A stretch of 64,000 nucleotides of DNA, from contig NZ_JQML01000001.1 of NCBI RefSeq assembly GCF_000744705.1, forward strand, positions 9,062,017 through 9,126,016, read 5' to 3'. The notes under the pieces were generated by a model. That model worked only from the letters and a program-made list of their open reading frames with translations. It did not search any database and was not told the DNA's origin. Positions 41,432-48,601 of this stretch are shown here, piece after piece. The position numbers and the translations under genes are program-made. This DNA comes from Streptacidiphilus albus JL83 (GTDB taxonomy: Bacteria; Actinomycetota; Actinomycetes; Streptomycetales; Streptomycetaceae). Each line of letters opens with the position of its first letter. Position 1 is the stretch's first letter.

Positions 41432-42550
41432 CTAACCGAAGGGGTGGGGGTGACCGGGCCCGCCGCCGGAGGGCAGCGGAAGGGTTCCGGGAGCGAGCAC
41501 GCGCACCACGTGCACCCCTGCCTCCCGGGCGGGCGCAGCGGTGGTCTCGACCAGGACCACCTCCCGGCCGGTGTGCTCGGCCAGGACGTCCAGCGGGTCG
41601 CTCCGCACGGTCCGCCCGCCGGTCGCCGGCGGGTCCTCGGCGGCGGGCCGCACGTCCCACAGCCGCAGGCTGTCCTGGCGGTGGTAGGTCCACAGCGCGT
41701 GCTGGACGGCGGTGGTCGGCAGGTCCGCGCCGCGCCACTGGTCCCAGGCCCGGCGGGCGACCTGGGTCCCCATGCTCCAGCGGACCATGACGGCCTCGTA
41801 GGCCGCCTTCTCGACCAGGGCTCCGAGGGTGTCCGCCGGCCCGCAGCCGGCGCCGAACGCCTGGCCGGTGCCGTCCGGCCGGTGCAGACAGACGACGGCG
41901 CAGGCGGTCCCGGCCGGGGCGGGAACCGTGAACGCCGTCGCCACCAGCCCCTGGACCCGGAGGTGGTCGGCCAGCGGCTCCGTCGGAGCCAGTGGGACCA
42001 GACTGGGCGGCCGGTCGGCGATCCGGTACCAGCTGCGCCGGACCAGGTCGCGTTCGAGCAGCTCCCAGGCCGCGTGCCGGGCCGCCGACGCCAGATCGGG
42101 GTGGGCGGCGACGCCGGTGGAGCCGACCGCCTCCGGGGCTTCGCATCCGGCTGGGGGCCGGTGCTGGAGGAAGGCGGACCCCGCCGGGACGAAGACCTCC
42201 GCCCCCCGGACCGTCCGACCGCGCACCCACAGCCGTCTGGCGTCGGCGCGCAGTTCGGGTTCGAGGGTGCGAACCCCCCTGCGGTGCAGTTCCTCGCGGG
42301 TGCCGACGGTCTCGGCGGCGGCCTCGGCCTCCCGACCCGCCATCACGTTTCCCAGCCGCTCCAGCAGTTCGCCGCGCGCACTCAGGGCCACCTGGACCCG
42401 GTCGTGTCCCACGGCGCTGCCGACCAGCACCGGCTCACCTCCGGCCGCGCTGGTCCGGTCGAACGCCGCCGAGCGGGCGGCCACCCGGGCGAACAGCAGG
42501 CCCGGCTGCTCCGGGTAGGGCGCGAACACCTGGGGCGCCCACGCCGTCAC
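41432..42550 (-). CDS. YcaO-like cyclodehydratase / ATP-dependent backbone-modifying enzyme
   Basis: The 372-residue protein has the YcaO signatures: GSAVGHDRVQVALSARGELLERLGNV near residue 45, STGVAAHPDLASAARHAAWELLERD near 155, and GAGCGPADTLGALVEKAAYEAVM near 235, with a C-terminus ending in PHPFG. YcaO enzymes use ATP to activate the peptide backbone, giving thiazoline/oxazoline rings, thioamides or amidines in ribosomal peptides. The GTG start overlaps the stop of the HEXXH gene (GTGA). It has no N-terminal E1-like or RRE domain, so it would need a separate recognition partner, or recognise its substrate directly. Confidence 0.85.
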   Translation of the reverse strand: MTAWAPQVFAPYPEQPGLLFARVAARSAAFDRTSAAGGEPVLVGSAVGHDRVQVALSARGELLERLGNVMAGREAEAAAETVGTREELHRRGVRTLEPELRADARRLWVRGRTVRGAEVFVPAGSAFLQHRPPAGCEAPEAVGSTGVAAHPDLASAARHAAWELLERDLVRRSWYRIADRPPSLVPLAPTEPLADHLRVQGLVATAFTVPAPAGTACAVVCLHRPDGTGQAFGAGCGPADTLGALVEKAAYEAVMVRWSMGTQVARRAWDQWRGADLPTTAVQHALWTYHRQDSLRLWDVRPAAEDPPATGGRTVRSDPLDVLAEHTGREVVLVETTAAPAREAGVHVVRVLAPGTLPLPSGGGPGHPHPFG

Positions 42551-43503
42551 TCGTGCGCTCCGAGTACGCCCGCGCACTCCCTGAGCAGCCGGATCCCGTG
42601 CGCGGTCAGCAGCTCGGTATGGGTGCCCAGGGTGTCCACCGCCTGCCGTGCGGAGCCGAGCAGCCGTTCGTGCCGGGCGCCGACCACCGGGTCCGGGTCC
42701 AGGTGCACCAGCCGCCGGTACAGCAGCACGCTGCGGGCCAGCACCACGGTCTGCTGGAACAGCCCGGTCAGCGGCCGCGGGTCGGCCCGCAGCGGGGTCG
42801 CGACCAACAGGACGCCGCGTCGGCCCGAAGCGTCCGAGCCCGCTTCCCGGGGCTCTTCGGGGAGCAGGAACGGATCCGTCAGGGCCGCCGCGTTGCACCT
42901 GGTGTGGGTGCCCTCGTGCACCAGCGCCTCGGCGAATCGCACCGGGCCGGGCAGCCCGGCGGCGTCGGCGGTCAGCCGGGACCGGTTCACCAGGACGGCG
43001 CCGTGCACGGTGAAGTCGGTGAAGCCGTCGATCGCGTCGCCCCGCAGCAGCGCGACCTCGGCGACCGTCTCGCTGACCTCTGCGGCCGCCTCGGGCCAGA
43101 CCCGGGTCAGCAGCCCGACGGCCCGGGCCAGCGCCTCCCGCTCCGACTCCCGCCAGACGGCGACCTCGGCGGTGGCCGGCTGCCCGTCCTCGCCCAGGCG
43201 CGTCGGAACGGACCGCAGTGCGCGGGCCACACTGCGGACCAGGTGCTGCTGCGGGTCGGTCGGTCCGAAGGCGGGCGGTGACAAGCGTTCCAGACGGGCC
43301 GTCAGTACCCGCCGCTGCTCCGGGGAGAGGGGACCCGACCGCAGTGCCCGCTGGGCGAAGTGGGCCGCCTCGACCGCCGCCGGGTGCCGGAGGGCGTCGC
43401 TGCCGGGCGGCGCCAACTCCGCCCGTTCGAGCACGCCGCGGATGCGCCGCAGCAACTGTGTCCGGTCCTCGACGGCCTCCGTCGCATCCGGTTCGACGTG
43501 CAT
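42547..43503 (-). CDS. HEXXH motif-containing putative peptide modification protein
   Basis: The 318-residue, largely helical protein contains FAEALVHEGTHTRCNAAAL (HEGTH, a HEXXH zinc-type motif) near residue 195. Proteins of this type are annotated as HEXXH putative peptide modification proteins in actinobacterial RiPP loci (often with FxSxx-type precursors). Whether the motif is a protease or an oxygenase site is not known. GGAGGGGGAGC lies before the ATG. It is upstream of, and overlaps, the YcaO gene and follows the 26-codon precursor-like ORF. Confidence 0.8.
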   Translation of the reverse strand: MHVEPDATEAVEDRTQLLRRIRGVLERAELAPPGSDALRHPAAVEAAHFAQRALRSGPLSPEQRRVLTARLERLSPPAFGPTDPQQHLVRSVARALRSVPTRLGEDGQPATAEVAVWRESEREALARAVGLLTRVWPEAAAEVSETVAEVALLRGDAIDGFTDFTVHGAVLVNRSRLTADAAGLPGPVRFAEALVHEGTHTRCNAAALTDPFLLPEEPREAGSDASGRRGVLLVATPLRADPRPLTGLFQQTVVLARSVLLYRRLVHLDPDPVVGARHERLLGSARQAVDTLGTHTELLTAHGIRLLRECAGVLGAHE

Positions 43504-43587
43504 GCTCCCCCTCCCGGCGGGTTCGGGCAGTGACGTGCGGCGGACCGGAAGGGCTCGCCGTACGGAGTTCGGTCGCGCCGTCAGGTC

Positions 43588-43668
43588 CTAGTCGCGCGAG
43601 GGGAGATCCACCATCAGCGCGAGCTCGGGCAGGTCCTCTTCCGTGAGCTGCTCGATTTCCTCATTCAT
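43588..43668 (-). CDS. Candidate RiPP precursor peptide, 26 residues
   Basis: An ATG with AAGGGAG 6 bases upstream opens a 26-codon frame starting MNEEIEQLTEEDLPELA and ending MVDLPSRD. The acidic, helical leader-like half and the short tail are typical of small modification substrates. It is the first ORF of the unit with HEXXH and YcaO genes, 84 bases upstream. It contains no cysteine and only one Thr and one Ser, so classical azole formation would be limited. Backbone amidine, thioamide, or proteolytic processing of the C-terminus are alternatives. Confidence 0.6.
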   Translation of the reverse strand: MNEEIEQLTEEDLPELALMVDLPSRD

Positions 43669-44171
43669 TGAGGACTCCCTTCACCTCACCGGCCCCACCG
43701 TGCTCGGTGGGAGCCGCCGACAGTGCCATCGTCCGTTATGGAACTGGTCGCCGCCAGGGGCGGGTGGCCGCTTATGACGTGTACTGGACGAGATGGTGGA
43801 GTCCGGAATGCGCCTTGTCGGCGGAGCCCGAGCCGGGGCGGAATCGGCTGATTCGCGGTGGTTCCAGCGGAGGGGAAAGCGGTTCCGGGTGACGCCGACC
43901 GGGCGCGGGGTTCGCCGACTGCCGGTTCCGGCCAAGGCGTCGGGGTTCGAGCACGGGCGAGATTGGCCGGATGGGACGGACTTTTCGCACGCTCGACGGG
44001 AAGATAATTTGAGGACGGACGCACCTTGTGTCACACGGCCACCAGGCACCTTTTTCCGCCCCGGAAAAAGAGGGCATCCATAGTCAACAGTTCGTCTGGG
44101 AATTGATGTTCGGACGCCGTACGAGGTCAGGCCGGTCGACGACTCGAATCCGTCCGAAGGGGGGGAAGCGC
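43669..44171. other. 503-base intergenic region upstream of the RiPP-like operon
   Basis: No convincing gene is present on either strand; the open frames here lack start signals or family resemblance. The segment from 43,960 is locally richer in A/T, as expected for promoters, and includes the hairpin at 44050-44070. The promoter of the divergent RiPP-like operon (minus) and the ferredoxin gene (plus) should lie here. Confidence 0.5.
44050..44070. terminator. Perfect 9-bp hairpin with T/A-rich stem
   Basis: CTTTTTCCG-CCC-CGGAAAAAG is a perfect stem with a 3-base loop. The T-run is in the left arm and the A-run in the right arm on both strands, so it lacks the classic U-tract after the stem. 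It may be an mRNA hairpin or a protein site rather than a standard terminator. Confidence 0.45.
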
Positions 44172-44396
44172 ATGGCGAGTGACTGGAGGCTCGACGTCGA
44201 CTGCGGTCGCTGCATCGGTTCGGGCGTGTGCACCAGCGCCGCTCCTGGACACTTCGTGATCGACTCCACCCGCCGGTCGCAGCCGGCCGCCGCGGATGCT
44301 TGGACGTCGGCCGGGGCCATGGGTGCCGGGTCCTGCGCGGAGGCCAGCCCGGAAGGGCCCGGCACCCGGCTGGTGGCCGTCCCGTCGCTGCCTACA
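44172..44396 (+). pseudogene. Ferredoxin-like gene with degraded 3' end
   Basis: From the ATG at 44172 (GGGGGGAAG upstream) the frame reads MASDWRLDVDCGRCIGSGVC, the cluster motif of [3Fe-4S]/[4Fe-4S] P450-type ferredoxins. Cys14 and Cys20 are followed by Cys55 at the right distance, but the last motif is SCAEA where CP is expected. The frame does not stop at the usual 65-90 residues; it runs on to 44762, antisense to the next genes. I interpret this as a ferredoxin whose end was lost by indels. No P450 gene lies nearby. Confidence 0.5.
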
Positions 44397-44474
44397 CCCA
44401 GGGAGACGGGAGGGCCGGCCCAATGCCGTCCGAGCAGCCGCCGAGGGGGGCTTGGTCTGCCCGGACGGCAGTCC

Positions 44475-44696
44475 TCAGAGCGACCGGTTCTGTCCCCGGC
44501 CGGGGCGTGGCTTCGGCTTCAGGTCGCAGGACGGGCAGATCAGCACCGTCCAGCCGGGCCCGGACGCCTGGTCGACGCTGCCGAGCACTCGGCCGTGGTC
44601 GGTGTGCTCGCCGCACTCGCAGCACAGACCCGGCGCTATCTCCGGGCTGCTCATCGCAGGCACGGCGTCGGCGGCCACCACCGGGTGCTCGGTCAT
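44475..44696 (-). CDS. Small zinc-ribbon-like protein (73 aa)
   Basis: It begins MTEHPVVAADAVPAMSSPE and contains LCCECGEHTDHG and VLICPSCDLKPKP, two CxxC-like knuckles suited to bind one zinc. It ends in a basic RPGRGQNRSL tail. Its ATG overlaps the stop of the preceding tiny gene (ATGA). It is the last of three coupled small genes divergent from an XRE regulator. Function unknown. Confidence 0.65.
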   Translation of the reverse strand: MTEHPVVAADAVPAMSSPEIAPGLCCECGEHTDHGRVLGSVDQASGPGWTVLICPSCDLKPKPRPGRGQNRSL

Positions 44697-44890
44697 GCGA
44701 CACACCTCGGCCCGAACTCCAGATCCCGGCCGGCGACGAGGATCTGCGGCGAGGCCGCGTAGATCGAGTCGAGCCGCGCCACCCCGGGCGGCGTCAGTTT
44801 GCCGTAGCCGGCGGCGGTCATCAGCTTCACGTACTCCACCCAGACGGCCACGGGGACCGTCTCCGGCCGGTGCTCGGCGTAGGGGATCAT
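44693..44890 (-). CDS. Small hypothetical protein (65 aa)
   Basis: The 65-residue protein (MIPYAEHRPETVPVAVWVEY, LMTAAGYGKLTPPGVARLDS) has no recognisable domain. It overlaps both its neighbours by ATGA junctions, so the three genes form one translationally coupled unit. The codon usage is less extreme in GC than the surrounding housekeeping genes, which may indicate an acquired island. Confidence 0.6.
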   Translation of the reverse strand: MIPYAEHRPETVPVAVWVEYVKLMTAAGYGKLTPPGVARLDSIYAASPQILVAGRDLEFGPRCVA

Positions 44891-45099
44891 GTCTCCCCCT
44901 CGACGGCGAGGTCCTCGACAACCTGCAGGACGCTGTAGAGCGAGGACACGAGTGCCCCGATCTCCAACTGCAGCTCGGACGCGGGGGCGGCGGACAGGTC
45001 ACGGCCACGCACACGGTTCAGATCGTTGCGGGCGACTCGGACGCGGAAGTCTTGGGAGGGCGACAGATTCGGCCTCGACTGGTCAATCGTTGTATCCAC
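44887..45099 (-). CDS. Small hypothetical protein (70 aa), first gene of a three-gene unit
   Basis: The 70-residue protein starts MDTTIDQSRPNLSPSQDFRV and contains SAAPASELQLEIGALVSSLY and VLQVVEDLAVEGE, likely helical. It lies about 120 bases from the divergent XRE regulator start, on the other side of a perfect 15-bp palindrome. I do not recognise the family. Confidence 0.6.
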   Translation of the reverse strand: MDTTIDQSRPNLSPSQDFRVRVARNDLNRVRGRDLSAAPASELQLEIGALVSSLYSVLQVVEDLAVEGET

Positions 45100-45171
45100 G
45101 GGCTGGCCTCTCGGTGGCTGACCTCACCAGATTTGCGTGACTCACCGTCATAGGCCGATACCCGAGCGGTA

Positions 45172-45186
45172 ATCTCACCGTGAGAT
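45172..45186. promoter_or_regulatory. Perfect palindrome between the small-gene operon and the XRE gene
   Basis: ATCTCAC-C-GTGAGAT is a 15-bp site with 7-bp arms. A related half-site, ACTCACCGTCA, lies at 45140-45150. They are positioned to control the small-gene operon (minus) and the XRE gene (plus), suggesting autoregulation by the XRE protein. Confidence 0.55.
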
Positions 45187-45217
45187 GCATTCAGGTGCAG
45201 CGCACATAGGGAAGGTC

Positions 45218-46060
45218 ATGTCGACCACACTGGTGCCCATCGAACTCCCCGACTGGGCGTGGCAGAACGCAGGCCTCCGCAAGGCCCTGCGCGCCCGCGA
45301 CATCGCAGCAACCTTTCGCCACGTTCAGCAGTTCGGCCACAGCCAGGCCCGGATCGCGGTGGCGTGCGGCATGACCCAGGGGCGCGTGAACGAGATCATC
45401 AACGGGCGCCGGGAAGTCTCCAGGCTCGACGTGTACGAGCGCATCGCCGATGGCCTGGCCATGCCCGACGACGCGCGTCACCTTCTCGGGCTTGCAGCCC
45501 AGCGGGAGCGTCATGTCGGCGGTGCCGCGTTCGACCTAGCCGCCTTCCCCGAGGTCGTCCGTGTCTATGCGGCGCAGGCCAGTGCCGCAGCGGAGATCCA
45601 GCGCCAGGCCCGAACTGCCGAACAGATCGACGTGCTGGCCGTACGCGGCCTCGGGCTCCTAGGACTGAATGACTCGCTCCTGAGAGCATCTCTCGTACGG
45701 GTGGACCAGCCGCCGACAGTGCGCGTCCTCCTCCTGGACCCCGAGTCCCGGTCGGCGGGTGTCCGTGCGGCAGAGATCGGCGAGTCCGCAGACTCACTCG
45801 CCTCGGGCATCCGTCTGACCGAATCCAAGCTGCGGGAACTCGTCGCCGTTTGCGACATGCAGGTGTACCGCTACGGTGGCCTACCAACATGGCGCATCGT
45901 CAGGCTGGACGCGGCCCTGTACCTGTCTGCGTTCGACGCGGGCTGGGAAGGGCACGACTCCGCCGTATACAAGATCATGGCGACGCCGGCGGGCCCCTTG
46001 TTCCGGGGGTTCCGTCGGATGTTCGACTCAATGATCGCCGCCAGCAGCCGTATGGTCTGA
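45218..46060 (+). CDS. XRE family helix-turn-helix regulator with DUF5919-like C-terminal domain
   Basis: I chose the ATG at 45218 (GGGAAGG upstream); the ATG at 45185 overlaps the palindromic operator. The 280-residue protein has a lambda-repressor-like HTH (FRHVQQFGHSQARIAVACGM then TQGRVNEIINGRREVSRLDVYERIADGLAMP). A C-terminal half has RVLLLDPESRSAGVRAAEIG and ALYLSAFDAGWEGHDSAVYK, in the pattern of sensor domains related to phospholipase-D-fold DUF5919 proteins. It is followed 15 bases later by a CYTH gene, a pairing seen in other streptomycetes. It probably controls its own promoter and the divergent operon. Confidence 0.8.
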   Translation: MSTTLVPIELPDWAWQNAGLRKALRARDIAATFRHVQQFGHSQARIAVACGMTQGRVNEIINGRREVSRLDVYERIADGLAMPDDARHLLGLAAQRERHVGGAAFDLAAFPEVVRVYAAQASAAAEIQRQARTAEQIDVLAVRGLGLLGLNDSLLRASLVRVDQPPTVRVLLLDPESRSAGVRAAEIGESADSLASGIRLTESKLRELVAVCDMQVYRYGGLPTWRIVRLDAALYLSAFDAGWEGHDSAVYKIMATPAGPLFRGFRRMFDSMIAASSRMV

Positions 46061-46075
46061 GGGGAGCAGTCAGGG

Positions 46076-46630
46076 ATGATCGAGGCAGAGGTCAAGGCCC
46101 TCGTCCGCGATCCGGAGCGCGTCATGGCCGCACTGGAAACCCGTGCGAAGGGCCGCGCCGAGGTCTATGAGGACACGTACTACGACACTGCTGACGGCGT
46201 CCTCGGGCGTGACGACCGTGAGTTGCGGGTGCGCACCGTCCATGGACCGGACGCGACCAGGTCGGTGCTCACCTACAAGGGGTCTCGGGTGGACAAGGTG
46301 ACCGGGTCGAAGCCCGAGCACGAGACGGTCGTCGAGAATCCGGAGGCGGTCCACGCGCTGCTGCGCGGTCTCGGATATGCCCCGTCGATCGCGTTCAGCA
46401 AGCGCTGCCGGAACTACGAGTTCCGCGCTGCGGGCCGGCCGATGCTGGCGACACTGGCGCGCGTCCCGGAGCTCGACGGCACATTCCTGGAGCTGGAGAC
46501 GATGGTGAAGGACGACTCGGATCTGTCCGCCGCCCTCGATGACGTCCGCGCTGTGCTTCGGGAGCTTGGTGTCAATGACGATGATCTGACGAACGAGCTC
46601 TACACAGACGCGGTCGCGGCACGCCGATAG
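46076..46630 (+). CDS. CYTH-domain protein (class IV adenylate cyclase / thiamine-triphosphatase-like)
   Basis: The 184-residue protein starts IEAEVKALVRDPERVMAALE (the ExExK motif of the CYTH fold), followed by DTYYDTADGVL, ELRVRTVHG, LTYKGSRVDKVTGSKPEHET and FSKRCRNYEF, and LARVPELDGTFLELETMV. These acidic and basic residues line the tunnel that binds triphosphates with metal. CyaB-type members make cAMP; related members hydrolyse ThTP or inorganic triphosphate. Located 15 bases after the XRE gene, it is probably co-transcribed with it. A hairpin follows. Confidence 0.85.
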   Translation: MIEAEVKALVRDPERVMAALETRAKGRAEVYEDTYYDTADGVLGRDDRELRVRTVHGPDATRSVLTYKGSRVDKVTGSKPEHETVVENPEAVHALLRGLGYAPSIAFSKRCRNYEFRAAGRPMLATLARVPELDGTFLELETMVKDDSDLSAALDDVRAVLRELGVNDDDLTNELYTDAVAARR

Positions 46631-46638
46631 GGCGCTCC

Positions 46639-46672
46639 CGGGGGTCCTGGCCGAGGTCGAGCAGGACCCCCG
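46639..46672 (+). terminator. Hairpin after the CYTH gene
   Basis: CGGGGGTCCTG and CAGGACCCCCG form a perfect 11-bp stem with a 12-base loop, 9 bases past the stop codon. A GCTAGCTAGC repeat follows at about 46,686. Confidence 0.65.
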
Positions 46673-46738
46673 ACCGCCGCACCGCGCTAGCTAGCATGAT
46701 CGACGCAGTGGGCCGGGGGACGCGGAGGGACGGGGCGG

Positions 46739-47440
46739 ATGAGCAGTAGGGCGCAGCGCAGGAGGAAACCGCAGCCGGGCCGGGGAACGGCGGCCGTCGC
46801 CCCGCCCGACCCCCGGGACGAGGCGCTGCTGGCGAAGGCCGGTCCGGAGGGGATACCCGCCGCGGTGAGCCTGAGGCGCGACCGGCTGGGGTACGCGGTG
46901 CTCCTCTCCCTGGTGCTGGGAGTGGGGGTGGTGCTGCCGGCGGTGCTCGAACGAGGCGGGGAGATCCGGTCCGGGGCGCCGGTGGCGGGCGCGTTCGCCG
47001 GCCTGGCGCTCGGGCTGGGGATCCCGCTGCTGCGCAGCACCGGGCGCACCGTGTGCCACGGCCCCGGCGGGAGTCTGCTGACGGCCAGAACGGTGTCCGG
47101 CCCACGCACGGTGGACCTGGCCTCGCTCACCCGGGTCGACCGGTTCCACCGGGCGGCCGGGCGGGGCCAGTGGCTGGACCAGCTGATCGTCACCGACGGT
47201 CGCGGGGTGCGGTTGCGGGTCGACGACGAGAAGGCCCTGGCGCAGATCGCCGCGCTGCTCGCGGCGGATCCCGGCACCGTCCGGATCTCCGGGGCGGCGC
47301 GCATCCGGCTCGGGCTGACCGCGCCGGCCAAGGACGAGGTGTTCCGCCGCGGGCTGGGCGACTTCCTGGCGAGCGTCTTCGCGCCGATGGCGTACGCCCT
47401 CGCGGGCATCCTGCTCACCTGGGTCCTGGCCTCCGGCTGA
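46739..47440 (+). CDS. Membrane protein of unknown function (three helices)
   Basis: This 233-residue protein begins with a basic cytoplasmic tail and has transmembrane segments near residues 45-65 (YAVLLSLVLGVGVVLPAVL), 80-95 and 215-232, with a PH-like beta domain (RTVCHGPGGSLLTARTVSGPRTVDLASLTRV) in between. The domain layout resembles small actinobacterial PH-domain membrane proteins of unknown role. GGAGGGACGGGGCGG precedes the ATG. Function unknown. Confidence 0.7.
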   Translation: MSSRAQRRRKPQPGRGTAAVAPPDPRDEALLAKAGPEGIPAAVSLRRDRLGYAVLLSLVLGVGVVLPAVLERGGEIRSGAPVAGAFAGLALGLGIPLLRSTGRTVCHGPGGSLLTARTVSGPRTVDLASLTRVDRFHRAAGRGQWLDQLIVTDGRGVRLRVDDEKALAQIAALLAADPGTVRISGAARIRLGLTAPAKDEVFRRGLGDFLASVFAPMAYALAGILLTWVLASG

Positions 47441-47651
47441 CGTGAGCCGGCGGGCCGAGCGCCTTCCCCGGGTCCGAACTCCAGCCGATCGGCGGGGTGC
47501 GGGCACCCGAGGCGCGGGTTGTCCCGGTGATCGATCCGGGAGAGGGTCGTGGGACGGTAGGGCGTGCCTGCGCCGCGGACGGCTGTCGGGCCCGTGGCGG
47601 CCGGATCCCCGGGGCTCGGACGATCAGCGTGACGAGGGGTGGGGGTTCCGG

Positions 47652-48428
47652 ATGCGGTTCACCGGAGTGTGCGTCGGGACAGTGGCCTGCCTGGCCGTAG
47701 CAGGAGTCGTCGGGTGCGGAAGCACTGTCGCGCGGCACGCCGGCGCCCCCGGCTCGGCATCCGCCTCGTCGGAGCCGACGGCGACGGCGGACCTGTCGGC
47801 GGGGGACATCCTCCAGCGGGCCAGGGCGGCCGGGGCGCGGGTCTCATCGTTCACCATGGCCTTCAGCTACGTTCCCGACCCGTCCGACCCCGAGCCGCTG
47901 CACCGTTCCGCCCGCCTGTCCTGGGACCGGGCCGGCCACTGCACCGGCGAGGTCACGATAGCGGGGCGGGGCTCGGCCGAGGTCGTGGTCTCCGGCGGCA
48001 CGACCTGGATCAGGCCCGACGCCGCGTTCGCGCGGGCCGAGTTCGGGCCTGCGGCAGCCGCGATGCTGGCCGGCAAGTACCTCAAGGGCCCCACGACCGA
48101 TCCGCACTTCGCCGATGTCTCCATGGTCACCGACGAGTACCAGAAGGACCTGTGCCAGTCGGGGGTGCTGGAGCTGGCCATCCCGGACGAGGACGACCAG
48201 TCGTCGACCAAGTTGGGCAGGGCGACCGTCGACGGCGTGCCCACCGTCGACGTCCTGCCCAACGGCAAGGGGACGGCCGACACCTTCATCGCCGCCGAAG
48301 GCACTCCCTACGTGATCCGGAGCGGCGGGCCGGGCGGCACCACCTTCAGCGACTACGGCCGGCCCGTGGCCTTCCAGGAGCCCCCGGCGGCCCTGACCGT
48401 GAACGTGGCCCAGCTTCACGCGGGGTGA
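47652..48428 (+). CDS. Lipoprotein of the LppX/LprAFG-like type
   Basis: The 258-residue protein has a lipoprotein signal MRFTGVCVGTVACLAVAGVV followed by GCGSTVARH (lipobox cysteine), a Ser/Ala linker and a beta-rich fold: DILQRARAAGARVSSFTMAF, CTGEVTIAGRGSAEVVVSGG then TTWIRPDAAFARAEFG, and GKGTADTFIAAEGTPYVI. This arrangement is seen in actinobacterial lipoproteins of the LprG/LppX-like fold that bind lipids in the periplasm-like zone. The assignment rests on the pattern only. A perfect 14-bp hairpin follows the stop. Confidence 0.65.
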   Translation: MRFTGVCVGTVACLAVAGVVGCGSTVARHAGAPGSASASSEPTATADLSAGDILQRARAAGARVSSFTMAFSYVPDPSDPEPLHRSARLSWDRAGHCTGEVTIAGRGSAEVVVSGGTTWIRPDAAFARAEFGPAAAAMLAGKYLKGPTTDPHFADVSMVTDEYQKDLCQSGVLELAIPDEDDQSSTKLGRATVDGVPTVDVLPNGKGTADTFIAAEGTPYVIRSGGPGGTTFSDYGRPVAFQEPPAALTVNVAQLHAG

Positions 48429-48482
48429 CACCCTGCACCGGCCCGTGCCCTGATCCGCTCCCGAACCTCCCCGGTGCAGCAG

Positions 48483-48515
48483 TCCGCCCCGCTGGACGGG
48501 ATCCAGCGGGGCGGA
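48483..48515 (+). terminator. Perfect 14-bp hairpin after the lipoprotein gene
   Basis: TCCGCCCCGCTGGA and TCCAGCGGGGCGGA flank the loop CGGGA. It lies between convergent genes and could terminate both. Confidence 0.75.
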
Positions 48516-48556
48516 TGCGCCGACCGGGCCCGTCGCCGGCCTGGGCCGGCGGTCCA

Positions 48557-48588
48557 CGGTGCAGCGGGACGGCGGTGCAGCGGGACGG
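48557..48588. repeat. Two tandem 16-bp repeats
   Basis: CGGTGCAGCGGGACGG occurs twice in direct succession between the hairpin and the end of the protease gene. It is probably a replication-slippage duplication. Confidence 0.75.
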
Positions 48589-48601
48589 CGGGAAGCCGGG
48601 G

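Noticed and set aside
43793..44083. 96-codon plus-strand frame in the region upstream of the RiPP-like operon
   Set aside because: No ribosome-binding site, no known motif, and a composition typical of random GC-rich translation.
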